Shown here: piece by piece, positions 40,447 to 50,324 of the stretch | How positions within the stretch are numbered: position 1 is the first letter of the stretch | How the letters are laid out: each line of letters opens with the position of its first letter | Assembly: GCF_030694085.1 (NCBI RefSeq) | Contig: NZ_JAUXZE010000035.1 | Span: 62,001 to 126,000 of the forward strand | Source: Tabrizicola sp. | GTDB taxonomy: Bacteria; Pseudomonadota; Alphaproteobacteria; Rhodobacterales; Rhodobacteraceae | DNA length: 64,000 nt | Direction: 5' to 3' | Position numbers and translations under genes: made by a program | The notes under the pieces: model-generated | Seen by the model: only the letters and a program-made list of their open reading frames with translations | The model's database searches: none | What the model was told of the DNA's origin: nothing

Positions 40447-42207
40447 TCATTCTGCTGCTTCCTGTTTGTTGCCAAGGATCGGCAACTGCATCTCGAAAAC
40501 GGCGCCACCCCCTTCGCCGTTCCGCGCGGTCAGACGGCCGCCCAGATCGGTGACGATGCCGGAGGAAATCGCAAGGCCAAGCCCCACGCCCTCTCCGGGC
40601 TTTTTCGTCGTGTAGAAGGGTTCGAACAGGTTCTCGAGATCTGTGATCCCGTGGCCATTGTCGCGCACCGTAAGGGTCGCGGTTTCGCCCGCCGACAGAA
40701 GGATGTCGATCTGCGGGTCCTTGGTGTCTTTCGTGGCGTCCAGCGCGTTGCGCAGCAGGTTGATGATCACCTGCTCCAGCCGGAGACGGTCGGCCATGAC
40801 CATCACCGCCTGGCGCGGCATCCCCCGGCTGATCTTGACGACGCGGGCCTTCAGCTGCGGCTCCATCATCGCCAAAGCAGACGACACGCAGGCCCGAAGA
40901 TCAACCTCTTCAAAGGCTTCGCCGCCCTTCCTTGCGTAGGACTTCAACTGCCGCGTGATGGCACCCATCCGCTCGATCAGGTCATCAACGCGCTGGAAGG
41001 ACGACAGAGCCTCATCCAGCCGCTTCCGTTGCAACAGAAGGCGGGCGCCTGCGAGATAGGTCTTCATGGCCGCAAGCGGCTGGTTCAATTCGTGGCTCAC
41101 CGCTGCCGACATCTCGCCCAAGGCAGCCAGTTTCGACGATTGGGCCAGCGTCAGCTCGGCAACTTCAAGGTCTTTCTTCACCTTCTCGCGTTCCGCAATC
41201 GCCCGTTGCAGTCGCGCGTTCAAGAGCCGCAGTTCCGCCGATTCCCGCTGGAACGAGACCGACCGCGACCAGGCCCTGCGGGACAGAAGATAGAAGGTGA
41301 AAGCCATCAGGATCGCGAACCCCATGATCTCCAGTGCGAGAATTCCGTTCACCTGCTCGCGGACCGAGCCATAGGCGGTGAAGGTCGCGATCTTCCAGCC
41401 GCGGAAGGGAATACGCGCCTCGGTCCGCATCACGGCCTCGCCCCGGACATAGGCATCGGGCGGCTCTTGCGCCCATTCGGTCGTGGCTTGCAACGCCCGC
41501 GAAATCGCCGAGGGGGGATCGCGCAGGGCCAGCGCTTCATCTCGCGGCAAACCGCGCCAGCGCGGCTCGGTCGAGAGCATGACGATCCCCGCGCTGTCGG
41601 TCACCATGATCGCGTCCTGCAACCCGGCCCAGGCGCGTTCATACTTCATCAGATCGACCGAGACGATGATGACGCCCATGACCTTGGACTCGGCCAGCAC
41701 TGCGCGGGAATACACGAAGTCGAAGCCACCCGCGTCCCGCTTGACCGGCGTGAAAACAGTCTCTTTTGCGCGCTGTGCGTCGACAAAGTAGGTCTCGTTG
41801 CGGTGGCTGGTCCCCAACACGTTGCGGTTCGTCGCACCGACGACGCGGCCGTCGGCATCGACCAGCCGTATCGAGGCCACGCCCAGCTGGCTTTGCAGCG
41901 AGATGAGCTTGGCCGAGGTGCTGGAGAAGTTGCCGTCCTTCAGTGCCGTGATCAGGCCGGGGTCGCCGGCCAGAAGCAAAGGCACCACCGAGGTCCGCTG
42001 CAGTTCCGCCATCAAGTTGCCGGTGTACAGCGCCAGCCGCACTTCGGCCCTGCTGCGGGTGTCTGCGGTGTAGCGATCCGTCAGAAGGCGGTTCGACACC
42101 AGCACCACGACGACCGCCAGAATCACCAGCAGCACCACGGCAAGCTTGGCGCGCCAGGGCAGGCCCGGTGTCGTTGCGGAAGCTTCGCTGAGGTCGCTGG
42201 CGGTCAT
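40447..42207 (-). CDS. dctB: C4-dicarboxylate sensor histidine kinase DctB
   Basis: A 586-residue inner-membrane kinase. An N-terminal helix (KLAVVLLVILAVVVVLVSNR) precedes a periplasmic double-PAS-type sensor of about 260 residues (VDADGRVVGATNRNVLGTSH), then a second helix (ILALEIMGFAILMAFTFYLL). The phosphorylated histidine is in AAVSHELNQPLAAMKTYLAG, and the ATPase boxes are NLLRNALDA, DNGHGI and GVGLGLAIS. It ends 10 bases before dctD, so the two form a two-component operon sensing dicarboxylates such as succinate or malate. Confidence 0.93.
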   Translation of the reverse strand: MTASDLSEASATTPGLPWRAKLAVVLLVILAVVVVLVSNRLLTDRYTADTRSRAEVRLALYTGNLMAELQRTSVVPLLLAGDPGLITALKDGNFSSTSAKLISLQSQLGVASIRLVDADGRVVGATNRNVLGTSHRNETYFVDAQRAKETVFTPVKRDAGGFDFVYSRAVLAESKVMGVIIVSVDLMKYERAWAGLQDAIMVTDSAGIVMLSTEPRWRGLPRDEALALRDPPSAISRALQATTEWAQEPPDAYVRGEAVMRTEARIPFRGWKIATFTAYGSVREQVNGILALEIMGFAILMAFTFYLLSRRAWSRSVSFQRESAELRLLNARLQRAIAEREKVKKDLEVAELTLAQSSKLAALGEMSAAVSHELNQPLAAMKTYLAGARLLLQRKRLDEALSSFQRVDDLIERMGAITRQLKSYARKGGEAFEEVDLRACVSSALAMMEPQLKARVVKISRGMPRQAVMVMADRLRLEQVIINLLRNALDATKDTKDPQIDILLSAGETATLTVRDNGHGITDLENLFEPFYTTKKPGEGVGLGLAISSGIVTDLGGRLTARNGEGGGAVFEMQLPILGNKQEAAE

Positions 42208-42253
42208 GGCCGGAGACTAGGCCCGCGCCGGGGTGGCCTCAAGCCGAAGGGGT

Positions 42254-42922
42254 TCAGGCCAGCGCCATCCCGCGCATCAGCGAGGCGAAGAGACCCTTGC
42301 CGTCCTGCGAGCCCAGCGCCGCCTCGGTCGCGCGCTCTGGATGCGGCATCATCCCGAGAACACGGCGGTTTTCCGACAGCACGCCCGCGATGTCGGCCAT
42401 GCTGCCATTGGGGTTCTGGGCATAGGTGAAGGCGATGCGATCTTCCGCCTTCAACCGCGCCAGCCCAGCGGCGTCGATGGTGTAGTTGCCGTCATGGTGG
42501 GCGATCGGGATGTGGATCTCTTGCCCGGACCGATAGGCGCTCGTGAAGTCGGATTGCGTCGTGGCCACCTTCAGCGTCACCGTGCGACAGACGAATCTCA
42601 GCGTCGCGTTGCGCATCAGGACCCCAGGCAAGAGGCCCATCTCGGTGATGACCTGAAAACCGTTGCAGATGCCCAGGACATAGCCGCCCTTATCCGCATG
42701 GGCGCGGATCGCGCTGCTGATCGGCGATTGCGCCGCGATGGCGCCACAGCGCAGATAGTCGCCGAAGCTGAACCCTCCGGGGACGCCTACGACGTCCACG
42801 CCCGCTGGCAATGTGCTGTCCTTGTGCCAGACCCGTTCGACCTGGAACCCCGCGCCTTCAAAGGCGACGGCCAGGTCGCGGTCGCAGTTCGAACCCGGGA
42901 AGGTGACGACAGCGGCTTTCAT
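42254..42922 (-). CDS. purQ: Phosphoribosylformylglycinamidine synthase subunit PurQ
   Basis: A 222-residue class I glutamine amidotransferase that supplies ammonia for FGAM synthesis. The nucleophile elbow is [19 protein letters not shown], and the His/Glu pair lies in [11 protein letters not shown]. The start [16 protein letters not shown] at 42922 has GGGAG upstream and matches the family N-terminus. It is separate from the purCS pair. Confidence 0.97.
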   Translation of the reverse strand: MKAAVVTFPGSNCDRDLAVAFEGAGFQVERVWHKDSTLPAGVDVVGVPGGFSFGDYLRCGAIAAQSPISSAIRAHADKGGYVLGICNGFQVITEMGLLPGVLMRNATLRFVCRTVTLKVATTQSDFTSAYRSGQEIHIPIAHHDGNYTIDAAGLARLKAEDRIAFTYAQNPNGSMADIAGVLSENRRVLGMMPHPERATEAALGSQDGKGLFASLMRGMALA

Positions 42923-43019
42923 CGGGGCGACTCCCTTGGACTGGATGCGCGGCTGATAGCCGAAAGCGAGAGGAAGGGCCAGTGCTTGCACCACGCCCCG
43001 CAGGCGTTACGCTGCCCGG

Positions 43020-44396
43020 ATGCTCACCGATTCCGCTCTCACCGCCCTCCGCGCGATTTTCGGCGACCGGGCCTCGGTCGCCGCCGCCGCCCTGTCCGAA
43101 CATTCGCAAAGCGAAAGTCTGGTCTCGGGCGGCCTGCCAGATGCGATCGTCTTCCCCCGCACGACAGCCGAAGTCGCGGCCCTGGCCGTCTGGTCCGCCG
43201 CGCATCGGGTCCCCCTGATCGGTTGGGGGGCAGGCACCTCACTGGAGGGACACGCCCTCGCCCTAACGGGCGGCGTCGTGGTCGACTTCCGCGAGATGGC
43301 CGCCGTCGTGGAGATCCGGCCCAGCGACCGTCTCGTCCGCGTCCAGCCCGGCATCACGCGTGAGGCTCTCAACCAGGCGCTGCGAACGACGGGCCTGATG
43401 TTCCCTGTCGATCCTGGTGCCAATGCCTCGCTCGGCGGGATGGCCGCTACGCGCGCCTCGGGCACCACGGCGGTCCGCTACGGCACGATGCGCGACAATG
43501 TCCGGGGGCTGGAGGTGGTGCTTGCGGGCGGTCAGGTGATCCGCACTGGCACCGCGGCGCCGAAATCGGCGGCTGGCTATGACCTGACGGCGCTTTTCGT
43601 CGGGTCCGAGGGCACGTTGGGCCTCATCACCGAACTGACGCTGAAGCTGCACGGCCAGCCCGAAGCGGTGATGACCGCCGTCGCCGCCTTCCCCTCTGTC
43701 GCGGCAGCCGTCGACTGCGTCATCGCGACGATGCAGATGGGCCTGACCCCCGCTCGGATCGAGTTTCTGGACCAGGACACCGTGGCCGCCTGCAACGCCT
43801 ATTCCCGCTTGACCCTTCTGCCTGCCCCGCAGCTTCTGGTCGAATTCCACGGCCACCCTCAGGGCCTTGCCGAAGACGTCAGCCGGTTCCGTGCCTTGGC
43901 TGATGACTTCGGCGCAAGGGGTCTGGACTGGGCCGAACGGCAAGAGGACCGCACCCGCCTCTGGGCCGCCCGCCATGCCGCCTATCGGGCGATCCTTGCC
44001 TCACGGCCCGGTGCGAAGGCGGTGGTGACGGATGTCTGCGTGCCGATTTCAAAGCTGGCGCAAGCGGTCGAGGAAACGCGCGCCGACATCGCGGCCTCGG
44101 GCATTCCGGGGCCGATCCTGGGTCATGTGGGCGACGGCAATTTCCACGCAATCCTGCTAGTCGACCCGTCGCGTCCCGATGAAATCGCGATTGCCAAGGC
44201 CTTGGCGCAGGAGATGGCACAGCGATCCTTGCGGTTGGGCGGGACCATCACGGGCGAGCATGGGGTGGGGTTCGGAAAGCTTGGCCTGATGGCGGCCGAG
44301 CATGGCGCAGGCTGGCAGGTCATGGGCGCAGTCAAGGCAACACTTGACCCGCTTGGCCTGATGAACCCGGGAAAACTGGTCCCAGGTCAGGGTTGA
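43020..44396 (+). CDS. FAD-binding oxidoreductase, D-lactate dehydrogenase/GlcD type
   Basis: A 458-residue flavoprotein of the vanillyl-alcohol oxidase fold. The FAD-binding PP-loop includes PLIGWGAGTSLEGHALALTG and VDPGANASLGGMAATRASGT; the C-terminal substrate domain ends with GGTITGEHGVGFGKL and LGLMNPGKLVPG. This pattern is typical of D-lactate dehydrogenase (cytochrome or quinone) and glycolate oxidase GlcD. No glcE/glcF genes follow, favouring a stand-alone D-lactate dehydrogenase (inference). It is divergent from purQ. Confidence 0.9.
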   Translation: MLTDSALTALRAIFGDRASVAAAALSEHSQSESLVSGGLPDAIVFPRTTAEVAALAVWSAAHRVPLIGWGAGTSLEGHALALTGGVVVDFREMAAVVEIRPSDRLVRVQPGITREALNQALRTTGLMFPVDPGANASLGGMAATRASGTTAVRYGTMRDNVRGLEVVLAGGQVIRTGTAAPKSAAGYDLTALFVGSEGTLGLITELTLKLHGQPEAVMTAVAAFPSVAAAVDCVIATMQMGLTPARIEFLDQDTVAACNAYSRLTLLPAPQLLVEFHGHPQGLAEDVSRFRALADDFGARGLDWAERQEDRTRLWAARHAAYRAILASRPGAKAVVTDVCVPISKLAQAVEETRADIAASGIPGPILGHVGDGNFHAILLVDPSRPDEIAIAKALAQEMAQRSLRLGGTITGEHGVGFGKLGLMAAEHGAGWQVMGAVKATLDPLGLMNPGKLVPGQG

Positions 44397-44558
44397 TCAG
44401 ACGTCAAAGCTCGACCGACGAAAAAGGCCGTTCTCAACTTCGCGCTGACGGCGCTCCAGGTCGAACCGCGAAGCCGATGCGTTCAGATAGGCACGCTCCA
44501 GATCCGCGATGCGGGGGAAGGCCGTGCCGTTGATCAAGGATTTGAACAGGTTGAACAT
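44397..44558 (-). CDS. DUF3563-like small protein
   Basis: A 53-residue protein, MFNLFKSLINGTAFPRIADL followed by ERAYLNASASRFDLERRQRE. The YLN...DLERR pattern resembles DUF3563 proteins, a short alphaproteobacterial group of unknown function. AAAGGA lies upstream of the ATG. A TACAAT sequence (minus strand, 44608-44613) about 50 bases upstream may be its -10 box. It is convergent with the flavoprotein gene with no gap between the stop codons. Confidence 0.7.
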   Translation of the reverse strand: MFNLFKSLINGTAFPRIADLERAYLNASASRFDLERRQREVENGLFRRSSFDV

Positions 44559-44688
44559 GATGATTGTCCTTTCTTCTTGATGGGAAGATAGGGCGCTGCA
44601 GTGCAGCATTGTAGAGGCAAGGCTGAAGTGCCGCCATGCGCTGAATGCATAGGTCGCCACACTTTTGCCGTAGCTTTGGGCAGTGTGG

Positions 44689-46332
44689 TCAGCCCTGCAG
44701 CAAGGCCCGCGCCGCCGCACGTGCGGCCTCGGTCACCGTATCGCCCGCGAGCATCCGGGCGATCTCTTCAACGCGCTCTTCAGCCCCAAGGCCAGTGACC
44801 GTGGACAGCGTCTGCCCCTTTGCCACCCGCTTTTCCACCCGCCAGTGCCGTGCGCCGAAGGCCGCAACCTGCGGCGAATGGGTCACGACCAGCACCTGAG
44901 CGCCCTCGGCCAGGGCCTTCAGCCGTCGCCCCACCGCGTCCGCCGTCGCCCCACCGACGCCGCGGTCGATCTCGTCGAAGATCAAGGTCAGGCCGGGGCT
45001 GTCCCCCGTCAGGCAAACCTTCAGCGCCAAGAGAAACCGGCTGAGTTCCCCACCCGAGGCGATCCGGTTCAAAGGCCCCGAAGGTGCACCAGGGTTGGTC
45101 GCAACGGTGAAGGTCACCACGTCCAAACCCTCGGGTCCCGGTTCGCCTGCGCTTACCTCGGTCGCAAAGACTGCGCGCTCCATCTTCAACGGCGCAAGTT
45201 CTGCCGCCATCGCCGCATCCAGCCGCTTGGCCGCGGCGACCCGTGCCTTGGTCACCCGCGCTGCCTCGGCGGCAAAGGCTATTTCGGCCTCGGCGACCGT
45301 CTTGCCCAGCTTGGCGAGCCCGACAGCCCCCCCGTCGATCGCCGCCAGCCGTGCGCGTAACCCGTCCGCGAACCCGCCCAGGTCGTCGGCCAGCACTCCA
45401 TGCTTCCGCGCCAGCGCCCGAATCGCGAAAAGCCGCTCCTCGACCCGGTCCAATTCTCCGGGATCGAAGTCCAGCGCCTCCAGCGCACGTTCCACCCCGG
45501 CTTCCGCCTCGCCCAACTCGATCAGCGCGCGGTTCAATGCCTCCATCGGCGCGTCCAGCCGCCCCTCGGCCTTCTCGGCCGCGCCATCCAGCCAGCGCAG
45601 TGCATCGCGCATCCGGCCCTCGGCACCCTCGTCCGACAGCGCCATCAGCGCCTTCGCCACATCCTCGCGGATGCGCCCGGCCCCCTGCATCAGCCGACGC
45701 CGCGCATCCAGCGCCTCGTCCTCGCCCGGCAAGGGGTTCAGCTTGTCGAGTTCGGCAACCGCGTGACGCAGGAACTCTTCCTCGGCCGCCGCCCGCGCCA
45801 GAGCCCCTTCCGCCTCGGCCAGGCGCGCGCGCGCCTCGCGCTGCGCCGACCAGGCCGCACGCAAACCGGCAAGGTCCAGCCCCGCGAATACATCCAGCAG
45901 CGCCCGATGCCCCCGAGGGTTCAGGAGCCCCCGGTCGTCATGCTGCCCATGCAGCTCCACCAGGGTATCCGACAGGTCCCGCAATACCTCGCCACTGACG
46001 CGACGGTCGTTGACGAAAGCCGTCTTCCTCCCGTCCGCCGCATTGACCCGGCGCAGGATCAATTCGTCCTCCGCCTCGATCCCCGCCTCCTGCAGCACAG
46101 TCCGCGCAGCGTGACCGGGGGCCACGTCGAAGACCGCCGTCACCTCGCCCTGCGCCGCCCCCTGGCGCACCAGTTCAGCGCGACCGCGCCAGCCCAGGAC
46201 GAAGCCAAGCGCATCCAGCAGAATAGACTTCCCGGCCCCCGTCTCGCCGGTCAACACGTTGAGGCCCGGCTCAAGCTCAAGGCTTAGCCGGTCGATGATC
46301 AACACATCGCGGATATCCAGGCTACGCAGCAT
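44689..46332 (-). CDS. recN: DNA repair protein RecN
   Basis: A 547-residue SMC-like ATPase in double-strand-break repair. Walker A is VLTGETGAGKSILLDALGF near residue 28, two coiled-coil arms occupy the middle (rich in Ala, Glu and Arg), and the C-terminal ATPase half has SGGELSRFLLALK and Walker B LTLIFDEIDRGVGG. The start at 46332 (MLRSLDIRDV) matches the family N-terminus; an upstream ATG at 46362 would add ten residues through a hairpin repeat and is less likely. It is the last gene of the bamD-recN unit. Confidence 0.95.
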   Translation of the reverse strand: MLRSLDIRDVLIIDRLSLELEPGLNVLTGETGAGKSILLDALGFVLGWRGRAELVRQGAAQGEVTAVFDVAPGHAARTVLQEAGIEAEDELILRRVNAADGRKTAFVNDRRVSGEVLRDLSDTLVELHGQHDDRGLLNPRGHRALLDVFAGLDLAGLRAAWSAQREARARLAEAEGALARAAAEEEFLRHAVAELDKLNPLPGEDEALDARRRLMQGAGRIREDVAKALMALSDEGAEGRMRDALRWLDGAAEKAEGRLDAPMEALNRALIELGEAEAGVERALEALDFDPGELDRVEERLFAIRALARKHGVLADDLGGFADGLRARLAAIDGGAVGLAKLGKTVAEAEIAFAAEAARVTKARVAAAKRLDAAMAAELAPLKMERAVFATEVSAGEPGPEGLDVVTFTVATNPGAPSGPLNRIASGGELSRFLLALKVCLTGDSPGLTLIFDEIDRGVGGATADAVGRRLKALAEGAQVLVVTHSPQVAAFGARHWRVEKRVAKGQTLSTVTGLGAEERVEEIARMLAGDTVTEAARAAARALLQG

Positions 46333-46336
46333 AGGG

Positions 46337-46371
46337 CGCACGCGTAGGGTGGGTTCTACCACCCACCATCC
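46337..46371. repeat. Short hairpin repeat between bamD and recN
   Basis: GCGCACGCGTAGGGTGGG is almost the same as the inner part of the 8639-8695 element, and GGTGGGT/ACCCACC forms a 7-bp stem with a 6-base loop. It covers the region where a recN ribosome site would be expected. Confidence 0.5.
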
Positions 46372-47214
46372 TTACAGCCACTCGCCCTTTACCATCTGGC
46401 GGTAGATCGTGCGCAGCCAGCCTTCGCCCTTGGCTTCTGGCGACAGGCCCTTGCCCTTCAGCAGGCGGAACGTGTCGTCGTAGAACGGCGAGGCCTGGTA
46501 GTTGTAGCCAAGGATCGCGCCTGCCGTCTGCGCCTCGTCCGTCAGACCAAGTGCCAGGTAGGACTCCACCAGACGGTGCAGCGCCTCGGCGGTGTGGGTG
46601 GTGGTCTGGAAATCCGCCACCACGACGCGGAAGCGGTTGATCGCCGCCGCATAATGCCCGCGCTTCAGGTAATAGCGCCCGACCTCCATCTCCTTCGCTG
46701 CCAGCTGGTCGAAGGCTAGATCGAACTTCAGGATCGCGGACCGTGCATATTCGCTGTCAGGATAGGTCTCGATCACGTCGCGCATGCCCGAAAGCGCCTG
46801 GAAAGTGATGCCCTGGTCGCGGCCCACATCGTCGATCTGATCGTAGTAGGACAGCGCCATCAGGTAGAGCGCATAGGGGGCATCCTCATCGCCCGGATAG
46901 AAGTCCAGGTAACGTTGCGCGGCATCACGGGCCTCGGGATATTCCTTGGCCTTGTGATGCGTGAAGGCCTGCATGATCAGCGCGCGCTTTGCAAATTCGG
47001 TGTAGGGATACAGCCGCTCGACTTCCTGGAAATAGACCAGCGCGTCCTTGGGCTTCTTGCCGGTCTCAAGCTCCAGCTCACCCTTCTTGTAGATTTCCTC
47101 GGCGGTATAGCTGTCCAGCGCCCGCTCGCTCGGCGCAGAGCCAGCACAACCGGCGAGCATCGACGCCATAAGCGCCGCCTTGAGGAACCCTGCGCCGGGC
47201 TGTCTGCCTGACAT
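46372..47214 (-). CDS. bamD: Outer membrane protein assembly factor BamD
   Basis: A 280-residue lipoprotein of the BAM complex that folds beta-barrel proteins into the outer membrane. The lipobox is MLAGCAG with the lipidated cysteine near residue 23. TPR-like helices follow (ELETGKKPKDALVYFQEVER, KRALIMQAFTHHKAKEYPEA, YYLKRGHYAAAINRFRVVVA), the BamD/ComL pattern. The start at 47214 precedes the signal peptide; an upstream TTG at 47229 is possible. It sits between lpxC and recN. Confidence 0.95.
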   Translation of the reverse strand: MSGRQPGAGFLKAALMASMLAGCAGSAPSERALDSYTAEEIYKKGELELETGKKPKDALVYFQEVERLYPYTEFAKRALIMQAFTHHKAKEYPEARDAAQRYLDFYPGDEDAPYALYLMALSYYDQIDDVGRDQGITFQALSGMRDVIETYPDSEYARSAILKFDLAFDQLAAKEMEVGRYYLKRGHYAAAINRFRVVVADFQTTTHTAEALHRLVESYLALGLTDEAQTAGAILGYNYQASPFYDDTFRLLKGKGLSPEAKGEGWLRTIYRQMVKGEWL

Positions 47215-47353
47215 GCTTTGCCTATCCAACCTGCAGCCCGGGCGGTTTGCCCCACCCTCGGCTCATCTCGTTGTGCCCGTCCTAGCACAGAAAAATCCGG
47301 GGCGCAAAACGCCTTTCGTGACTTTTCAGGGTCCTGTGATCTGGTGGCTGATC

Positions 47354-48274
47354 TTAGCCGCGCGCGGGAAGATCGCCGGCATGGACACCGACACCCGGCA
47401 GTTTGCCCAGGGTGCGCGGGCCGCAATCGACGATCACGAAGGCGGTCGGATCGGCGAAAAGCCTGCGGAGCAGCCGGTTCGTCAGGGCATGGCCCGCCCG
47501 TTCCCCAACATAGCGGCCCAGAAGCGGGCCACCGGCCAGGGCAAGGTCGCCCACCGCGTCCAGCATCTTGTGGCGCACGGGTTCATCGGCGTGCCGCAGG
47601 CCACCCGGCGAAAGCACCTGGTCGCCATCGAAGACGACCGCGTTTTCAAGCGAGCCGCCCAATGCCAGACCCTTTGCGCGCATCGCATCCACATCCGCCT
47701 GGCGGCAGAAGGTGCGGCTGTCCGACAACTCGCGCACGAAGGCGCCGTTGGCCATGTTAAGATGGCGCGACTGCACCCCGATCGCCTGGTCGGCAAAGTC
47801 GATGCGGAAATCGATCTCCAGCATCTCGGCCGGTTCCAACCGCGCCACGGCATCTCCGTCGCGGACTTCGACGGGCTTCAGCACCCGGACCGCACGCACC
47901 GGCAGTTCCTGCTCTTCCAGGCCGACGGCCAGAAAACCTTCGATGAAGGGCACAGCAGAGCCGTCCAGAATTGGAACTTCCGGCCCGTCGATCTCGATCA
48001 GGGCATTGTGGATGGCAAAACCGGCAAGGGCGGCCATGATATGCTCGATGGTGGACACCGACACGCCGTCGCCATTCTCGATCACCGTGCACAGCCGCGA
48101 GGGCGTCACCGCGTCCCAGCGGGCCGGAACCAGCGCATCCAGATCAGCCACGTCAGTCCGGCAGAACCAGACCCCGTGATCGGCAGGCGCCGGGTGCACA
48201 ACCATCCGCACTGTCGCGCCGCCATGCAGGCCGACACCAGTGAAGGCGGCTGGGGATTTCAGAGTGTTCTGCAC
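47354..48274 (-). CDS. lpxC: UDP-3-O-acyl-N-acetylglucosamine deacetylase
   Basis: A 306-residue zinc amidase that commits UDP-acyl-GlcNAc to lipid A synthesis. Zinc ligands are in STIEHIMAALAG and RHKMLDAVGDLAL. The family N-terminus (QNTLKSPAAFTGVGLHGG) favours the GTG start at 48274; a GTG eleven codons upstream (48307) would add residues not typical of the family. It follows ftsZ but is separated from it by a terminator, so it probably has its own promoter. Confidence 0.95.
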   Translation of the reverse strand: MQNTLKSPAAFTGVGLHGGATVRMVVHPAPADHGVWFCRTDVADLDALVPARWDAVTPSRLCTVIENGDGVSVSTIEHIMAALAGFAIHNALIEIDGPEVPILDGSAVPFIEGFLAVGLEEQELPVRAVRVLKPVEVRDGDAVARLEPAEMLEIDFRIDFADQAIGVQSRHLNMANGAFVRELSDSRTFCRQADVDAMRAKGLALGGSLENAVVFDGDQVLSPGGLRHADEPVRHKMLDAVGDLALAGGPLLGRYVGERAGHALTNRLLRRLFADPTAFVIVDCGPRTLGKLPGVGVHAGDLPARG

Positions 48275-48326
48275 GTCTCGCTCAACCTCATGTGGACCGG
48301 GTTCCACGCCCGTTCCGATTGCATGT

Positions 48327-48355
48327 TAGCTATTCGTTAGGGGTTTGAAGCTCAA
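48327..48355 (-). promoter_or_regulatory. Possible lpxC promoter
   Basis: On the minus strand TTGAGC (48350-48355) and TAGCTA (48327-48332) are spaced by 17 bases, downstream of the ftsZ terminator and about 55 bases before the likely lpxC start. The match is moderate. Confidence 0.4.
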
Positions 48356-48411
48356 CTCACTCTTTGTGACGGTATGTGTCAGCTTTGAAACAGATCGCAA
48401 CGCATTGATAC

Positions 48412-48442
48412 AAAAAGAAAAGGCCCGGTTGCCCGAGCCTTT
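48412..48442 (-). terminator. Rho-independent terminator after ftsZ
   Basis: On the minus strand AAAGGCTCGG and CCGGGCCTTT pair over 10 bp (one wobble) with a GCAA loop, followed by TCTTTTTG. It starts 26 bases after the ftsZ stop and ends the division-gene transcript before lpxC. Confidence 0.85.
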
Positions 48443-48467
48443 CCGAAAGGTTGATACCGCGTTCTTT

Positions 48468-50129
48468 TCAGTTCGCCTGGCGGCGCAGGAAGGCAGGAAT
48501 CTCGATCCGATCCTGGTCCGAGCCCATGTCATGGTCGTCATCGTAGGCCGTCACCGGTGGCTGGGCGCGGGTCGCGGGTGCGGTCTGGTTGGCCTCCAGA
48601 TGGCCAGCCATCCGGTTGATCAGCGAGCCGATCCCGAAGCGGGGCTTCGCGCCTGCCGCTGCAGCCGATGCCGACGCGGGGGCCGCAACCGGGGCTGGTG
48701 CCGGACGTGTAAGCTTCGCCGGAGCTGCGGCACCCGGACGGCTGACCGCCGCTTGCAGCCGCGCAAGCGCCTCGGGCGAGGGCTGACCAGCGGCGCGCGG
48801 ACGTGGCGCCACGAATTCCGAGGCATCCGCCTCGATCGCGGCCGGAGTTGACCGCACCAGGGTCGGCTGGGCAGCCGGCTGCGGGCGGTAGGCCGGGGGC
48901 GGCAAGTCGTCGGCGATCGAGAACTCGTCGGCTTCCATGTCGGCCTTCGAGGCGGCAGCGTCAAAGGCGGCATCCGCCAGGGATTCGACTTCTTCCTGGA
49001 AGGGCGCGCGATCTTCCATCATCGGGGCGGCAGCCGGGGTGTAGACCGGGGCCGGTGTCCGGGCCGCTTCGCGCGCTGCTTCGCGGGGGGCTTCCGAATT
49101 CAGCGTCAGAGGCGCGCCCATCGAGCGGCGGGCCACCGGAGTATCGGCCTTGTTGGCGGCTGAAGCATCGATGCCGGTTGCAACGACCGAGACACGGATA
49201 CGGCCTTCCATCGCGGTGTCGAGAGTAGAGCCGACGATGATGTTCGCCTCGGGGTCCACCTTCTCGCGGATGATGTTCGCGGCTTCGTCCAGTTCGAACA
49301 GCGTCAGATCATGGCCGCCGGTGATGTTGATCAGCACGCCCTTGGCGCCATTCAGGCTGATTTCGTCGAGAAGCGGGTTGGCAATCGCCTTCTCCGCCGC
49401 CTGAACGGCGCGGTCGTCGCCCTGGGCTTCGCCGGTGCCCATCATCGCCTTGCCCATCTCGTCCATCACGGCGCGGACGTCGGCGAAGTCGAGGTTGATC
49501 AAGCCCGGCCGCACCATCAGGTCGGTCACACCCTTGACGCCCTGATACAGGACGTCGTCGGCCATCGCGAAGGCTTCGGTGAACGTGGTCCGCTCATTCG
49601 CCAGCCGGAACAGGTTCTGGTTCGGGATGATGATCAGCGTATCGACGACCTTCTGCAGCGCCTCGATGCCTTCTTCGGCCTGGCGCATCCGCTTGCCCCC
49701 CTCGAACTGGAAGGGCTTGGTCACGACGCCCACCGTCAGCACGCCCAGCTCCCGCGCGGCCTGGGCGATGATCGGGGCAGCGCCTGTCCCGGTGCCGCCA
49801 CCCATGCCGGCGGTGATGAAGCACATGTGGGCGCCTGCCAGGTGGTCGACGATTTCTTCGATCGTCTCTTCCGCCGCAGCGGCCCCCACCGTCGGCCTGG
49901 CCCCTGCCCCAAGTCCTTCCGTCGCCTTGACACCCATCTGGATGCGCGCGCCTGCCCGGCTTTGCTGCAGGGCCTGCGCATCGGTGTTAGCAACGACGAA
50001 CTCGACGCCTTCCAGCATCTTGTCGATCATGTTGTTCACCGCGTTGCCACCCGCACCGCCGACACCGAACACGGTGATGCGCGGCTTCAGCTCTTCACGC
50101 TCCGAAGTCATCGTCAAATTGAGTGCCAT
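48468..50129 (-). CDS. ftsZ: Cell division protein FtsZ
   Basis: A 553-residue tubulin-like GTPase that forms the division ring. The GTP-binding elements are [16 protein letters not shown] and the tubulin signature [13 protein letters not shown]; the T7 loop is [19 protein letters not shown] [15 protein letters not shown]. After about residue 325 a long Ala/Pro-rich linker leads to the C-terminal peptide [14 protein letters not shown], which binds FtsA and other membrane tethers. A long linker is normal for Alphaproteobacteria. An alternative start at [10 protein letters not shown] lies six codons in. A 195-base gap before it (50130-50324) probably holds its own promoter. Confidence 0.97.
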   Translation of the reverse strand: MALNLTMTSEREELKPRITVFGVGGAGGNAVNNMIDKMLEGVEFVVANTDAQALQQSRAGARIQMGVKATEGLGAGARPTVGAAAAEETIEEIVDHLAGAHMCFITAGMGGGTGTGAAPIIAQAARELGVLTVGVVTKPFQFEGGKRMRQAEEGIEALQKVVDTLIIIPNQNLFRLANERTTFTEAFAMADDVLYQGVKGVTDLMVRPGLINLDFADVRAVMDEMGKAMMGTGEAQGDDRAVQAAEKAIANPLLDEISLNGAKGVLINITGGHDLTLFELDEAANIIREKVDPEANIIVGSTLDTAMEGRIRVSVVATGIDASAANKADTPVARRSMGAPLTLNSEAPREAAREAARTPAPVYTPAAAPMMEDRAPFQEEVESLADAAFDAAASKADMEADEFSIADDLPPPAYRPQPAAQPTLVRSTPAAIEADASEFVAPRPRAAGQPSPEALARLQAAVSRPGAAAPAKLTRPAPAPVAAPASASAAAAGAKPRFGIGSLINRMAGHLEANQTAPATRAQPPVTAYDDDHDMGSDQDRIEIPAFLRRQAN

Positions 50130-50324
50130 GGGTTTGCCTGTCCCTTTGTCCGCCGCCTGTTTACCGGTCCTTTCCGCTGCTAAACCCCGCAGAAGGCCGA
50201 CTTATCCCCGATTCTATCCACAACACTTCCAAAGGTCACGCAAAAACTCGTGGCGAACCACGAAATCTGGGGGCCAATTCCCCGTATTCAGCGGTATTTC
50301 GCCCTTTGCGGCCGGATATTGTGG